DNA of 64,000 bases from Bradyrhizobium sp. U87765 SZCCT0048 (lineage in GTDB: Bacteria > Pseudomonadota > Alphaproteobacteria > Rhizobiales > Xanthobacteraceae), in NCBI RefSeq assembly GCF_018131225.1, contig NZ_JAFCMM010000003.1:186001-250000 (forward strand), in the 5' to 3' direction. The notes under the pieces were generated by a model. It had not been told where the DNA came from and did not search any database. It saw only the letters and a list, made by a program, of their open reading frames with translations. A program made the translations under genes and the position numbers. Shown one piece after another: positions 1 to 7,866 of this stretch; the stretch's first letter is position 1, and every line of letters starts with the position of its first letter.

Positions 1-942
1 AGGAAGGACGGCGCGCCGGAACAGCCGCGCGTGCTGCTGGTGGCGCCGATGTCCGGCCACTTCGCCACGTTGCTGCGCAACACCGTGCAGACGCTGCTGC
101 AGGATCACGACGTCTACATCACCGACTGGCACAATCCGCGCGACATCCCGGTCAGCGCCGGCGATTTCGCCCTCGCCGACTACACCGAACACCTGATCGC
201 GTTCCTCGGCCAGCTCGGGCCGCGGCCGCACATGGTGGCGATCTGCCAGCCGTCGGTGTCGGCGCTCGCCGCCGCGGCGCTGATGTCCGAAGACGATCAC
301 CCGTCGCGGCCGGCGAGCCTGACGCTGATGGCCGGGCCGATCGACACCCGCATCCAGCCGACCAAGGTCAATGAATTCGCCAAGAGCAAGCCGCTGAGCT
401 GGTTCGAGCAGAACATGATCAACCTCGTGCCGGTGCAGTGCGCCGGTGCGTTCCGCAAGGTCTATCCCGGCTTCGTGCAGCTCACCGCATTCGTGTCGAT
501 GAATCTCGAGCGCCACGTCAAGTCGCACCTCGACCTGATGACGCATCTCGCCAATGGCGAGACCGAGAAGGCCGAGACCATCAAGACGTTCTACGACGAG
601 TACTTCGCGGTGATGGATCTCCCCGGCGACTTCTACATCGAGACCATCCGCGACGTCTTCCAGGAACATCTGCTGCCGCAGGGCAAGTTGATGCACCGCG
701 ACCGCCCGGTGCGGCCCGCGGCGGTGAGCCGCATGGGGCTGCTGACAGTCGAGGGTGAAAAGGACGACATCTGCTCGATCGGCCAGACCGTCGCCGCGCA
801 GGACCTGTGCACCGGCGTGCGGCAGTATCGCAAGCAGCACCACATGCAGGCCGGCGTCGGCCACTACGGCGTCTTCAGCGGCCGGCGCTGGAACAGCGAG
901 ATCTATCCGCTGCTGCGCGACTTCATCCATCTCAACGCGTAA
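1..942 (+). CDS. phaZ: Intracellular polyhydroxyalkanoate depolymerase, 5' end cut by window edge
   Basis: The reading frame is open from base 1, so the N-terminus lies outside the window; the first possible start inside (GTG at 31) falls within the conserved fold. The protein resembles intracellular PHB depolymerases, which hydrolyse storage granules in the cytoplasm. Counting from that GTG, a CQPS motif near residue 72 fits the nucleophilic cysteine of this family, and a C-terminal GEKDD segment and a GVGHYG segment fit the acid and histidine of the triad. These family assignments are from memory of the fold. About 100 residues appear to be missing compared with the usual length near 400. 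No partner gene follows on this strand. Confidence 0.85.
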   Translation, partial: RKDGAPEQPRVLLVAPMSGHFATLLRNTVQTLLQDHDVYITDWHNPRDIPVSAGDFALADYTEHLIAFLGQLGPRPHMVAICQPSVSALAAAALMSEDDHPSRPASLTLMAGPIDTRIQPTKVNEFAKSKPLSWFEQNMINLVPVQCAGAFRKVYPGFVQLTAFVSMNLERHVKSHLDLMTHLANGETEKAETIKTFYDEYFAVMDLPGDFYIETIRDVFQEHLLPQGKLMHRDRPVRPAAVSRMGLLTVEGEKDDICSIGQTVAAQDLCTGVRQYRKQHHMQAGVGHYGVFSGRRWNSEIYPLLRDFIHLNA

Positions 943-1145
943 GCAGCGCGGCCGATAGAAGCCACGTGTCGGATCGAGGTTTTCCGCAGAGCAGGACGAT
1001 ATGATCGATGACGCGGGTCGCGCCGAGGCTCATCGCACCTTGCCTCCAGACTGCGTCGGCCCTGCGGGCATTGCAATGCCAGCGACGCGGGCGACCTCCC
1101 GCTCCAGACAAAAGCCGCGACGACAGGCGACGACGTCCGTGCACA

Positions 1146-1176
1146 CAAAAAAGAAGACCGGCTTGCACCGGTCTTC
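1146..1176 (-). terminator. Rho-independent terminator of the PRC-barrel gene
   Basis: Perfect 9-bp stem (1153-1161 with 1168-1176) and 6-base loop. On the minus strand it is followed by a run of six T. It lies about 30 bp past the PRC-barrel stop. Confidence 0.8.
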
Positions 1177-1208
1177 CTGTGTTGCGTCGTCTCGACGCGG
1201 CCTTCGCG

Positions 1209-1733
1209 TCAGTACTTGAACTCGGGCATCGCCTTGACGTCGTCCCTGGTCGCGCTCAGCACGGCGTGGTCGGGATACCAGGCGTCGACCGCGGCGCCTG
1301 ACGCCGTGGGCGCCGGCGATGTCTTCGCCGTCGAACCGACGGTGCGGTTGCTATCCATGCCGCCCGCCGCCGGCGCCGTCGTGCTGGCGGTGCGCAGCGG
1401 CTCGTTCGACCACTTCAGCTTGTCGAAGCTGACGGCGATATAACGCTCGCCGACGCCGAGAAAGCCGCCGACGCCGATGATCACGTTCCTGGTCGCACCG
1501 GTATTGTCGACGATCAGATCGTTGATCTTGCCGAGACTCTCGCCGCTATCGTTATAGACGTTGACACCGACGAGCTTGGACGCCCGCCACATGCCCTGAT
1601 GGGACTGCATCGTCGATCATGACGCGCCCGGCGTGCTGTCCATGCGGTTGGCCGGCGCCGGGGTCTGCGCCAGCGCGACGCCGGTCAGAAGCACTGTCCC
1701 GATGACGCCAGTCAAAGCGTGTTTCATGATCAT
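1209..1733 (-). pseudogene. PRC-barrel domain protein interrupted by an in-frame stop
   Basis: Reading from ATG at 1733 (AAGGAGG seven bases upstream) the protein begins MIMKHALTGVIGTVLLTG, a signal peptide ending ALA-QTP. After about 38 codons a TGA at 1617-1619 stops translation. The same frame then continues, without any shift, through a 133-residue PRC-barrel domain (SKLVGVNVYNDSGESLGKI, then GVGERYIAV) to the stop at 1209. PRC-barrel proteins of this layout are common in Bradyrhizobium relatives as secreted or envelope proteins of unclear function. As written, only a short secreted peptide, or an unexported domain restarted at 1610, could be made. It may be a genuine nonsense mutation, a sequencing error, or readthrough. 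Confidence 0.75.
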
Positions 1734-1875
1734 GGTCGCCTCCTTGTCGTCCGTTCATGACGGACGTCGGGCCAACCCAGGAACCGGAGCGACGTTCCGG
1801 CGCACGCCGTGGCCGCGGCCATCACAGACCACATCCATCCAGGGAGGAACTCGTCGGGAGAGACCGCGCTGAATG

Positions 1876-2142
1876 CTACGCCGCGTGGAACAGCGTGCGC
1901 AGCATGCCGCGCCCGAACGCGACCAGCGGCACCGAGCGCCGCTGCACGAAGCGAATGGTCTGGCGGCGCAGCGGACGCGGACGACACGGCCGCACCACGA
2001 CGGCCTCGATCGGCCCGCGACCGGTGCGCGAGGCGATCAACCGTGCGCCGCGCGACAGCGACACCACGATGAACGCGACAGCCGCCGCGAGCGCGAGCGC
2101 AACGACCACGATGGCAGCGGCGATGCCGATCAGCAGGGACAT
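1876..2142 (-). CDS. Small single-span membrane protein, unknown function
   Basis: This 88-residue frame begins MSLLIGIAAAIVVVALALA, one long hydrophobic helix (about residues 3-28). A basic, arginine-rich tail follows (RPCRPRPLRRQTIRF), consistent with an N-out or signal-anchor topology and a cytoplasmic positive tail. The ATG at 2142 is chosen because the hydrophobic segment starts there; the frame is open further upstream, but those residues look random. The ribosome site is weak (AGG nine bases upstream). It lies on the same strand as, and upstream of, the broken PRC-barrel gene, with about 140 bp between. I do not recognise the family; the call rests on the membrane segment and codon usage. 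Confidence 0.45.
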   Translation of the reverse strand: MSLLIGIAAAIVVVALALAAAVAFIVVSLSRGARLIASRTGRGPIEAVVVRPCRPRPLRRQTIRFVQRRSVPLVAFGRGMLRTLFHAA

Positions 2143-2421
2143 GGCCAGACCTGAATTCTGCCCATTTGCGCACGCACGATCGGAGCGGCAGGACGTTCCG
2201 AACGCGCCTGCAGGATAAGACGCATCAATCAACAGTTCGGTTCAGCGCCGGTTCCCAGCCGCCCCCGTCCGAACACATTTTATTCAGCCGCCGTGCAGCG
2301 ACGCTCGCGCAATGTCGATGACAGACATTTCCGGCACATCCTTGGTCGCAAAGCACAAATTGGTAACGGGATCGCAACCAATCATGGTCACTAAATAATC
2401 AACGGAATGAGGAGATCTATC

Positions 2422-3294
2422 GTGACCGAGCAGAGCACCGACAAGGACGGTGAGGCCCTCGACAAGCCGGAGACCGCCTCGTCCGCGGCGTCCGACCAGC
2501 CGGAGGCCGCGGCGAAGGCCGATGCAGGCTTGCCCGCCCCGCACCATGCGACCGCGCAAGGCCCCGCCGAGCCGGCGCGCAATGCCTCCAACATCATGAT
2601 CCTGTGGCCCGAGCGGCCCGAGGCATCCGAGCGCGTCGCGTTCGACCACGAAGACGAGCCGCACAAAACCGCACGAACGAGCCCGTATCGCCGGCGCCGG
2701 ATCGCGGCGATGGCTGCGGTGATCGCGGTCGCCGCCGTGTGCGGCGCCGCTGGCGGCTCCCTCGCCACGCTGGCGTTCGGCCATGGCGCGACGCCGCAAG
2801 CCGAAGCCCCCGCGGTCAAGTCCGCGACCGCCGAGGAGGCCGCGCTGCTGCGCGAGACCGTCGCCCGGCTCAACGCCGATCTCAACGCCGTGAAGTCCGA
2901 CCTCGACCGCACCGGCAAGACGCGGACGACGCAGCTCGGCAAGCTCGGCGAGCGCCTCGACAAGGTCGAGAAGTCCCAGGACGAGACCATGAGCCGCGTC
3001 GCCAAGATCAGCGAGGCCCAGGACAAGGTGCGCACCGCGAGCGCGGCGCCCGCCCCCGCCGCGGCCGACGTCACCGGCTCGATCGCCGCCGCGAGGCCGA
3101 AGGGCCCGCCGATCGTCGACGGCTGGACGCTGACCCGCGTCAGCAACGGCGCCGCCGTCGTCGACGGCCCGATGGGCCTTTACGAGGCCTATCCCGGCGA
3201 CCCGCTGCCCGGCATCGGCCGCGTCGACGCGGTGCGCTACCAGGATGGCCGCTGGGTGGTGGTCACGCCGAAGGGCCTGATCGTCCGCCGCTGA
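2422..3294 (+). CDS. Membrane-anchored coiled-coil protein, conserved hypothetical
   Basis: The start is GTG at 2422, because GAGGAG lies seven bases upstream; an ATG at 2407 lies before that site. The 290-residue product has an acidic, alanine/proline-rich cytoplasmic head (1-90), one transmembrane helix (about 94-120, after a PYRRRR stop-transfer cluster) and a predicted coiled coil (about 130-195, rich in TVARLNADLNAVKSDLDR-type heptads). An Ala/Pro linker leads to a compact C-terminal domain that ends VVVTPKGLIVRR. The C-terminal segment (GPMGLYEAYPGDPLPGIG) looks conserved among rhizobial proteins I have seen, but no function is known to me. The gene is monocistronic, with a terminator 35 bp downstream. 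Confidence 0.75.
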   Translation: MTEQSTDKDGEALDKPETASSAASDQPEAAAKADAGLPAPHHATAQGPAEPARNASNIMILWPERPEASERVAFDHEDEPHKTARTSPYRRRRIAAMAAVIAVAAVCGAAGGSLATLAFGHGATPQAEAPAVKSATAEEAALLRETVARLNADLNAVKSDLDRTGKTRTTQLGKLGERLDKVEKSQDETMSRVAKISEAQDKVRTASAAPAPAAADVTGSIAAARPKGPPIVDGWTLTRVSNGAAVVDGPMGLYEAYPGDPLPGIGRVDAVRYQDGRWVVVTPKGLIVRR

Positions 3295-3328
3295 GCGCCG
3301 ATCGCTCCGGCACATCGCACTCCATTGT

Positions 3329-3363
3329 CGAGGCCGGCCAAAGCCGGCCTCGATGCGTTTTGG
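3329..3363 (+). terminator. Rho-independent terminator
   Basis: A perfect 10-bp stem CGAGGCCGGC/GCCGGCCTCG with a CAAA loop (3329-3352) is followed by ATGCGTTTT. It is placed to end the transcript of the coiled-coil protein. Confidence 0.75.
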
Positions 3364-3385
3364 GGACGCGCATACCGCGCAGCCT

Positions 3386-3853
3386 TCAGGAGGCGCGCGT
3401 GACCGTGCGGCTGTGGCGCGGCGTGACAATCTCGCCGCGGGTGGTGGCAAGGCCCATCTCGAAACTGTCGGCGATGCGGCGGGCGCGATCGAGAAAATGC
3501 TCGGCCGCCTGCGGTGGACACACCTCGCGCGCCGTCGTCTCGAACAGCGCCAGCCACTGGTCGAAATGCGTCGCCGCAATCGGCAGGCGCAAATGCGCCC
3601 GCATCGGATGGCCGTGATAGCGGCCGGTCATCAGCGCGACCGACGACCAGAACGCGCAGAGCTTGTCGATGTGTTCGTCCCAGTTCTCGATTTTCGCGGC
3701 GAAGATCGGCCCGAGCACCGGATGCACCTGGATGCGCGCGTAGAACGTCTTGACCAGCCGCTCGATCATCGGCTCGTCGATGCCGGTCTGCGAGCTGATC
3801 GCCGCAGTGATCGCCGCGCGCCGCTCCGGGCCGCCTTCGGGAAGATCTGTCAT
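3386..3853 (-). CDS. Group III truncated haemoglobin
   Basis: The 155-residue protein carries the pattern of group III truncated globins: FY..I..HPVLGPIF near residues 36-51, W..H...L..FW near 57-68, then TGRYHGHPMRAHLRL, which supplies the proximal haem histidine, and HFDQWLALFETT. These proteins bind O2 or NO and are often linked to NO detoxification or microaerobic life. It is the second gene of an operon: its ATG overlaps the stop of the NsrR-type regulator by four bases (ATGA), so it is likely co-transcribed and under the same NO-responsive operator. The C-terminal 15 residues are basic and look variable. Confidence 0.88.
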   Translation of the reverse strand: MTDLPEGGPERRAAITAAISSQTGIDEPMIERLVKTFYARIQVHPVLGPIFAAKIENWDEHIDKLCAFWSSVALMTGRYHGHPMRAHLRLPIAATHFDQWLALFETTAREVCPPQAAEHFLDRARRIADSFEMGLATTRGEIVTPRHSRTVTRAS

Positions 3854-4314
3854 TGTGGGTCTCGTCCCTTCGAGTGTCCGCCGGCGTCAGGCCGCCGGCG
3901 AATACCGAACTCCTGCGGATTGAGCGTGAGATCGGCGAGCGTATAGCCATCGAGCACCGCGACGAATGCCGCGAGCGCTTCATTCAGTGCGCCGCGCAGC
4001 TTGCACGCCGGCGCGATACGGCAGTGGTTGTCGCCGCCCATGCATTCGACGATGGCGAAATCGGGTTCAGTGGCGCGCACGACATCGCCGAGCCGGATGC
4101 GCTCGGGCCGCTGCGCCAGCGCCAGCCCGCCGGAGCGGCCGCGCACGGCCTTGAGAAAGCCCGACCGCGTCAATTGGTTGGCGACCTTCATGAGATGGGC
4201 ACGGGAAATCCCGTAGAGCTTCGCCGTCTCCTCGATCGTGATCAGCTCCTCCCCTCGCGCCGCCGCATACAGCAGCACACGCAGGGCATAGTCGGAGAAT
4301 TGGGTCAGACGCAT
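3850..4314 (-). CDS. nsrR: NsrR-type Rrf2 family nitric-oxide-sensing repressor
   Basis: Rrf2-type winged helix at residues 1-80 (MRLTQFSDYALRVLLYAA, then the recognition region SRAHLMKVANQL) followed by three cysteines in ECMGGDNHC...APAC, the [Fe-S] cluster ligands of NsrR. In characterised members NO destroys the cluster and relieves repression. The gene precedes and overlaps a truncated globin, and a near-consensus NsrR palindrome lies about 42 bp upstream of its ATG; together these point to an autoregulated NO-response operon. IscR is less likely because of the target site and the partner gene. Length (154 aa) is normal. Confidence 0.88.
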   Translation of the reverse strand: MRLTQFSDYALRVLLYAAARGEELITIEETAKLYGISRAHLMKVANQLTRSGFLKAVRGRSGGLALAQRPERIRLGDVVRATEPDFAIVECMGGDNHCRIAPACKLRGALNEALAAFVAVLDGYTLADLTLNPQEFGIRRRPDAGGHSKGRDPQ

Positions 4315-4355
4315 GGCGAAGGATCCAACGCCGCCACGAGTGACGGGGCTCGGAT

Positions 4356-4378
4356 AAGATACATTTTTTATAAATCTT
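4356..4378. promoter_or_regulatory. NsrR-type operator palindrome
   Basis: A 23-bp imperfect palindrome whose ends are AAGAT...ATCTT, with an AT-rich centre, matches the known NsrR consensus (AAGATGCATTT and its mirror). It sits about 42 bp upstream of the nsrR start, where a repressor would block the promoter. Identification is by comparison with the remembered consensus. Confidence 0.75.
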
Positions 4379-4950
4379 ATTCAAGAGCGTGTGTCACGCC
4401 GCTTACCACCGCGGAACGAGTCTTCGTTCGCGACGCCCCTCACGCCGCGCGAAATCAATGGCTGCGTAGCGCCCGCATGTCTTCGCCGCGGTGCAGGTCG
4501 CCATCTCCGCCGTGTCACGCCGCTGATTGCAGCCGCCGTGAGGTCAGCCTCGTCGCCGATCATGATCGCCAACGCGCTGCGCTTGGGCGCGCGACATGGC
4601 CGCCGCGCCGCAGACCGGCGCCCACCGACCCGCGCAACGGAACCGGTGGTCGGAGCGGCCGGTCAGAGACGGCAGACGGCGGCTACTGGGAAGGTTGCCT
4701 CTGCAGGATGCGCGACCTAGGTAGGCAAATCGGGCAGACGGCTAAATGGCGTTGCTTTAGGCGTAAGCAGGTTATGGGAGCACACATTTCGGCTCCGAAG
4801 AATTATGGCTCCTCGAAGGGCTTTCTTGTCGTACTGTTTGGGATCTGGGGAGGCCGTGGGTTACAGCCTACGGAGACGTCCACTCTTCCAAACAAGCTGT
4901 GGTCGGCGCAAACTTAATGCGTTTTCATCTCGGGATTTGGGACATATTCA
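4379..4950. other. Intergenic stretch, composition break inside
   Basis: No frame here looks coding. The first part (to about 4720) is GC-rich like the chromosome; from about 4720 the sequence becomes AT-richer and stays so to about 7640. It contains the att-like copy at 4647-4657. Nothing else could be supported. Confidence 0.5.
4647..4657. repeat. att-like 11-bp copy of the tRNA-Pro 3' end
   Basis: TGGTCGGAGCG here is identical and in the same orientation to 7725-7735, which is the CCA end, discriminator and acceptor-stem half of tRNA-Pro. The two copies bracket the lower-GC segment, as expected for integration at a tRNA 3' end. No integrase gene remains between them. Confidence 0.45.
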
Positions 4951-5310
4951 ATGGCTGTCGCTGAGTTTTACGATAAGACAGGACAAGCGATCGCGTACCT
5001 GCAGGATGACAGTCATATTTTTGATTGGGATGGTACACCCACCGCTTACATCCGAGACAACGCAGTTTACAGCTATCCAGGCGCAGTCATCGGCTGGCTT
5101 CGAAATGGTTGGATTTGGGATCTGAATGGCCGCGCTGTGCTTTTCATCCCCCAAGCGACGGGCGGCCCTCTTAAGCCCTTAAGAAAACTTAAGCCCCTTA
5201 AAGCGCTGCGAAAACTCAAGCCACTGAAGGGGCTTCGTCAGCTAAAGCCTCTAAGGCCGTTAATGAAAACAATATGGTCTGATCGTTCTTGGAGAGACCT
5301 TCGCGGCTAG
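4951..5310 (+). CDS. Beta-flower-like protein with a basic 9-residue repeat tail
   Basis: The 119-residue protein opens with short repeating beta units (FYDKTGQAIAYL, IFDWDGTPTAYI, VYSYPGAVIGWL, IWDLNGRAVLFI). I recognise this as the four-fold beta-flower type of small bacterial domain, function unknown. Residues about 71-106 form a tandem repeat of a nine-residue unit close to LKPLKALRK (LKPLRK, LKPLKALRK, LKPLKGLRQ, LKPLRPLMK). The tail is highly basic and amphipathic and could bind nucleic acid or membrane; that is inference. No clear ribosome site precedes the ATG. Codon usage is AT-richer than the chromosome, in keeping with an acquired island. The gene stands alone, convergent with the HD/YwgA-like pair. 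Confidence 0.65.
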   Translation: MAVAEFYDKTGQAIAYLQDDSHIFDWDGTPTAYIRDNAVYSYPGAVIGWLRNGWIWDLNGRAVLFIPQATGGPLKPLRKLKPLKALRKLKPLKGLRQLKPLRPLMKTIWSDRSWRDLRG

Positions 5311-5564
5311 CCCAGCTAGCGCCAGCTGCGGCCCCAACCGAAGCCACCGCACCCCAATTCTAAGCTTCGCACCACACGAACAACGGAGGCTCTACACACA
5401 ACGTCCAGAAAACTCCACGGAGTGAGCGTTGCGAACCTGGTCGAAGAGAAAGATCACTCGTGAGGTGCCCGCCTGAATGCCAGTGCGGGCGCTGACTGAA
5501 CTAAGTGGAGCCTGCATACGTGAAGCATCACACCACTACTAATTCAAGCGGGCGGTGAAAAATA

Positions 5565-6077
5565 TCATATTGCAGGGAGAGCATTTGGCACTTCGATCTT
5601 TTGAAAATCTCGATAAAGTGCCTTTGCCTTTGCCATCATTTCTGGCGTTGCTTTGGCTCGCTTGCGTTCTGCTACCTCGTCCCAAGCATCCTCGTAACCG
5701 TTGTCAGCAAGAAAAGCGGCGGTCACGGCTAATTCCAACGCAACGCTATCAGCTTGAGCTGCTCGCTTTGCAAGGGCCATAATGTTTAAATCGAGTGTCT
5801 GTTGGTTACCAGTCGAAACGCGGTAGATCGAATAGCGGCCACCCCAAGCCGCGGTCTTTTCATTCACGTCTATAAGGTCCAACGCGTCCGCATCAGACGC
5901 AGCAAGGCTGAGTTCCTCACTGTACGGCCCATAAATATGGTATGAAAATTCAAAACCAACACCTGCCCCGACCAAGTCGAGCAAGCAGCCAATCTTCTGA
6001 AGTCTGGTGCTTCCAACGATTTCGCCACCAGCCAAGCTTATGATCTGTGCCACATCACGCGGACCGGGATTAGGCAT
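5565..6077 (-). CDS. YwgA-like protein, partner of the HD phosphohydrolase
   Basis: The start is ATG at 6077, inside the last codons of the upstream HD gene (8-bp overlap), so the two are translationally coupled. The 170-residue product has a G(S/R)TRLQK segment (22-28) and FSYHIYGPYSEEL (45-56), a pattern I recall from Bacillus subtilis YwgA. There the gene neighbours ywfO, also an HD-domain phosphohydrolase, so the gene pair seems conserved over a large distance. A winged-helix-like fold is plausible. Function is unknown; an accessory or regulator of the HD enzyme is inferred from the coupling alone. Codon usage is AT-richer than the chromosome. Confidence 0.65.
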   Translation of the reverse strand: MPNPGPRDVAQIISLAGGEIVGSTRLQKIGCLLDLVGAGVGFEFSYHIYGPYSEELSLAASDADALDLIDVNEKTAAWGGRYSIYRVSTGNQQTLDLNIMALAKRAAQADSVALELAVTAAFLADNGYEDAWDEVAERKRAKATPEMMAKAKALYRDFQKIEVPNALPAI

Positions 6078-7590
6078 GACAGTATCCCTCAATAATATTA
6101 TCCAGCGCCTTCTTGGTCGCTTCGTCCGATTCGCGATAGTAGATTCGGTAGACTTCAAACTTCTTTAACGCGGCAACGACCGGTGACAAATGCGAAAGCT
6201 CCTTGAGTTCGCCGGATCGATCAATCGCGTAGATCGCATCGAGGACAGCCCCATCCCCTTGCCCCTGCCGATAGGGATCCCTTACGACGGTATCGTCAAA
6301 GACCCGCGGAGCCTCATCAGTTGCAGCGAGCAAACCGCTAGAGTTGAGATCAACACGAATCGACGCTTCGGCCTTACGCCGCTTTTCCTCTCGCTCTGCA
6401 AGGGGCAAGCCTGCTAACGCAAGTTCAATCTTTGCTGTTACGTCGATTGCTTTGTAGAAGCGTCGATCAATCAGCCTACTGCTGAGCTCAGCAATACAAG
6501 AGTTTTTGGATTGCACCAGTAAGGGTAGCGCCCCCCAAACACTCGAATCATCGAGACAACAAAACCGACCAAGGTCATTAGGATCCTGTGCGAACCTAAC
6601 GAGCGGATGATCTGCTTGCAGGCCAACATCCGCACATCGATCGGAGCGAGCAAGTTGGAAGACTCTCAACAACAGCGCGGCAAAAATCTTTTCGGCCGCT
6701 CTTGTCGCTTTATGAAAGTAGACTGTGGGATACAGATGAAACAATCCTAGTACGTACGCTTCTGCAGCCAAAACAGCCTTTTGACCAACGACAAGCGTCT
6801 CAACCTCACGAACTTCCTGTTCGTCTTGCCCAACTTTGACGCGCCTAACTTCCAAATTTCCTGCAAGCCACTTGAAATCGATCGCCGAGCTTTGCGCCCC
6901 GGTCATCAACCTATCCCGGCGCATATAGTCAAGTCGGTCAGCATCAAATTGACTGGACACAATAGCAGCGTAGATATCTTCGGGAACTTTGTTCTCAATG
7001 ATCTGCGAAACAGAGCTTGCAAAGTTCGGCGCAAAATCATTCAGGATTTGCGCCACCTCACCATTCTTGATTAGCCGAACACTTGTTGCTTCGTGCTTGC
7101 CGAATCCGAGCTTTTTCAGCACTTCTTCAAAGGCATGACTGAAGGGGCCGTGCCCTAGATCATGCAAAAGCGCCGCCGCAATCGCAACTTGCGACCGACG
7201 CCGATCGAACGCATCGCTTCGGTCACGTTCAATCATGTTAGCTAGATTACGCGCGGTGTGAAAAACTCCGATGCTGTGCGAGAAGCGAGAGTGAGTCGCT
7301 CCAGGATATACTAGTTCAGAGAACCCAAGTTGCTTGATGCGCCTCAAACGCTGGAAAACTGGCGTCTGAATTAGTCGCCAGCACATCTGCTCAAACTTTT
7401 GATCGTTAAATTCGATCAGATCGTGAATTGGATCACGAATGCGCTGTGGGCGAAGCAATTTGGAGTGACCTAATTTCCTCCGGGTCGATGCGCCCATACG
7501 GCGCCGACTCCCGCGCGCCCAAACTAACGCGAGGGCGCTGGCTGTAAAAGAAAAAGGTTCCCCTTTACGTTGTCGCGCAGCGGTAACCAC
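6070..7590 (-). CDS. HD-domain phosphohydrolase (SAMHD1/dNTPase-like, YwfO-related)
   Basis: The protein has the metal-binding motifs of HD-superfamily nucleotide phosphohydrolases: HSRFSH (about 100-105), HDLGHGPFSH (143-152) and DADRLDYMRRD (216-226). Just before them is VFQRLRRIKQLG, typical of the YwfO/dGTPase branch. Such enzymes split dNTPs into nucleosides and triphosphate; substrate here is unknown. GTG at 7590 is chosen because AGGAG stands seven bases before it; this gives 506 residues. ATG at 7497 (475 residues, GGGAG ten bases upstream) is an alternative, since conserved sequence begins only about 15 residues after it. It is the first gene of a two-gene operon in a lower-GC island next to tRNA-Pro. 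A dNTP-depleting defence role is a hypothesis. Confidence 0.8.
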   Translation of the reverse strand: MVTAARQRKGEPFSFTASALALVWARGSRRRMGASTRRKLGHSKLLRPQRIRDPIHDLIEFNDQKFEQMCWRLIQTPVFQRLRRIKQLGFSELVYPGATHSRFSHSIGVFHTARNLANMIERDRSDAFDRRRSQVAIAAALLHDLGHGPFSHAFEEVLKKLGFGKHEATSVRLIKNGEVAQILNDFAPNFASSVSQIIENKVPEDIYAAIVSSQFDADRLDYMRRDRLMTGAQSSAIDFKWLAGNLEVRRVKVGQDEQEVREVETLVVGQKAVLAAEAYVLGLFHLYPTVYFHKATRAAEKIFAALLLRVFQLARSDRCADVGLQADHPLVRFAQDPNDLGRFCCLDDSSVWGALPLLVQSKNSCIAELSSRLIDRRFYKAIDVTAKIELALAGLPLAEREEKRRKAEASIRVDLNSSGLLAATDEAPRVFDDTVVRDPYRQGQGDGAVLDAIYAIDRSGELKELSHLSPVVAALKKFEVYRIYYRESDEATKKALDNIIEGYCHA

Positions 7591-7724
7591 AACTTCTCTC
7601 CTGAAAGTCACAATAGAACAAAACAAGAACAAATCAAGCGCGCAATGAAATGCCGGGGGACGATATCCCCCCGCACCTCCTGCGACCGCAGGAAACGTTC
7701 AAAGCTTCTATGAAATTAACCTTA

Positions 7725-7735
7725 TGGTCGGAGCG
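7725..7735. repeat. att-like 11-bp repeat inside tRNA-Pro
   Basis: TGGTCGGAGCG, the partner of 4647-4657. It forms the tRNA 3' terminus, so recombination between the copies would preserve the tRNA. Confidence 0.45.
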
Positions 7736-7802
7736 AGAGGATTCGAACCTCCGACCCCTAGTCCCCCAGACTAGTGCGCTAACCGGGCTGCGCTACGCTC
7801 CG
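7725..7802 (-). tRNA. tRNA-Pro (anticodon GGG)
   Basis: On the minus strand: acceptor CGGAGCG/CGCTCCG, D arm, anticodon stem CTAGT/ACTAG around CTGGGGG (anticodon GGG), TTCGAAT T-loop and a genomically encoded CCA (7725-7727). Its 3' end points to the lower-GC island and contains the 11-bp sequence repeated at 4647. Confidence 0.97.
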
Positions 7803-7866
7803 TGCCTTTCGGCGAGAGGCATGCTGTAGCGTCGTTCCGGCTGGGGCGCAAGCACCCCGTCCCCAC

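Noticed and set aside
2284..2325. 14-codon frame with ATG on the minus strand
   Set aside because: Too short and lacking a ribosome site or conserved features.
2284..3579. A 431-codon minus-strand frame
   Set aside because: Antisense to the coiled-coil protein, with arginine-rich random composition.
4391..4720. Open frame after the nsrR promoter
   Set aside because: No ribosome site, random arginine-rich composition, overlaps the composition break.
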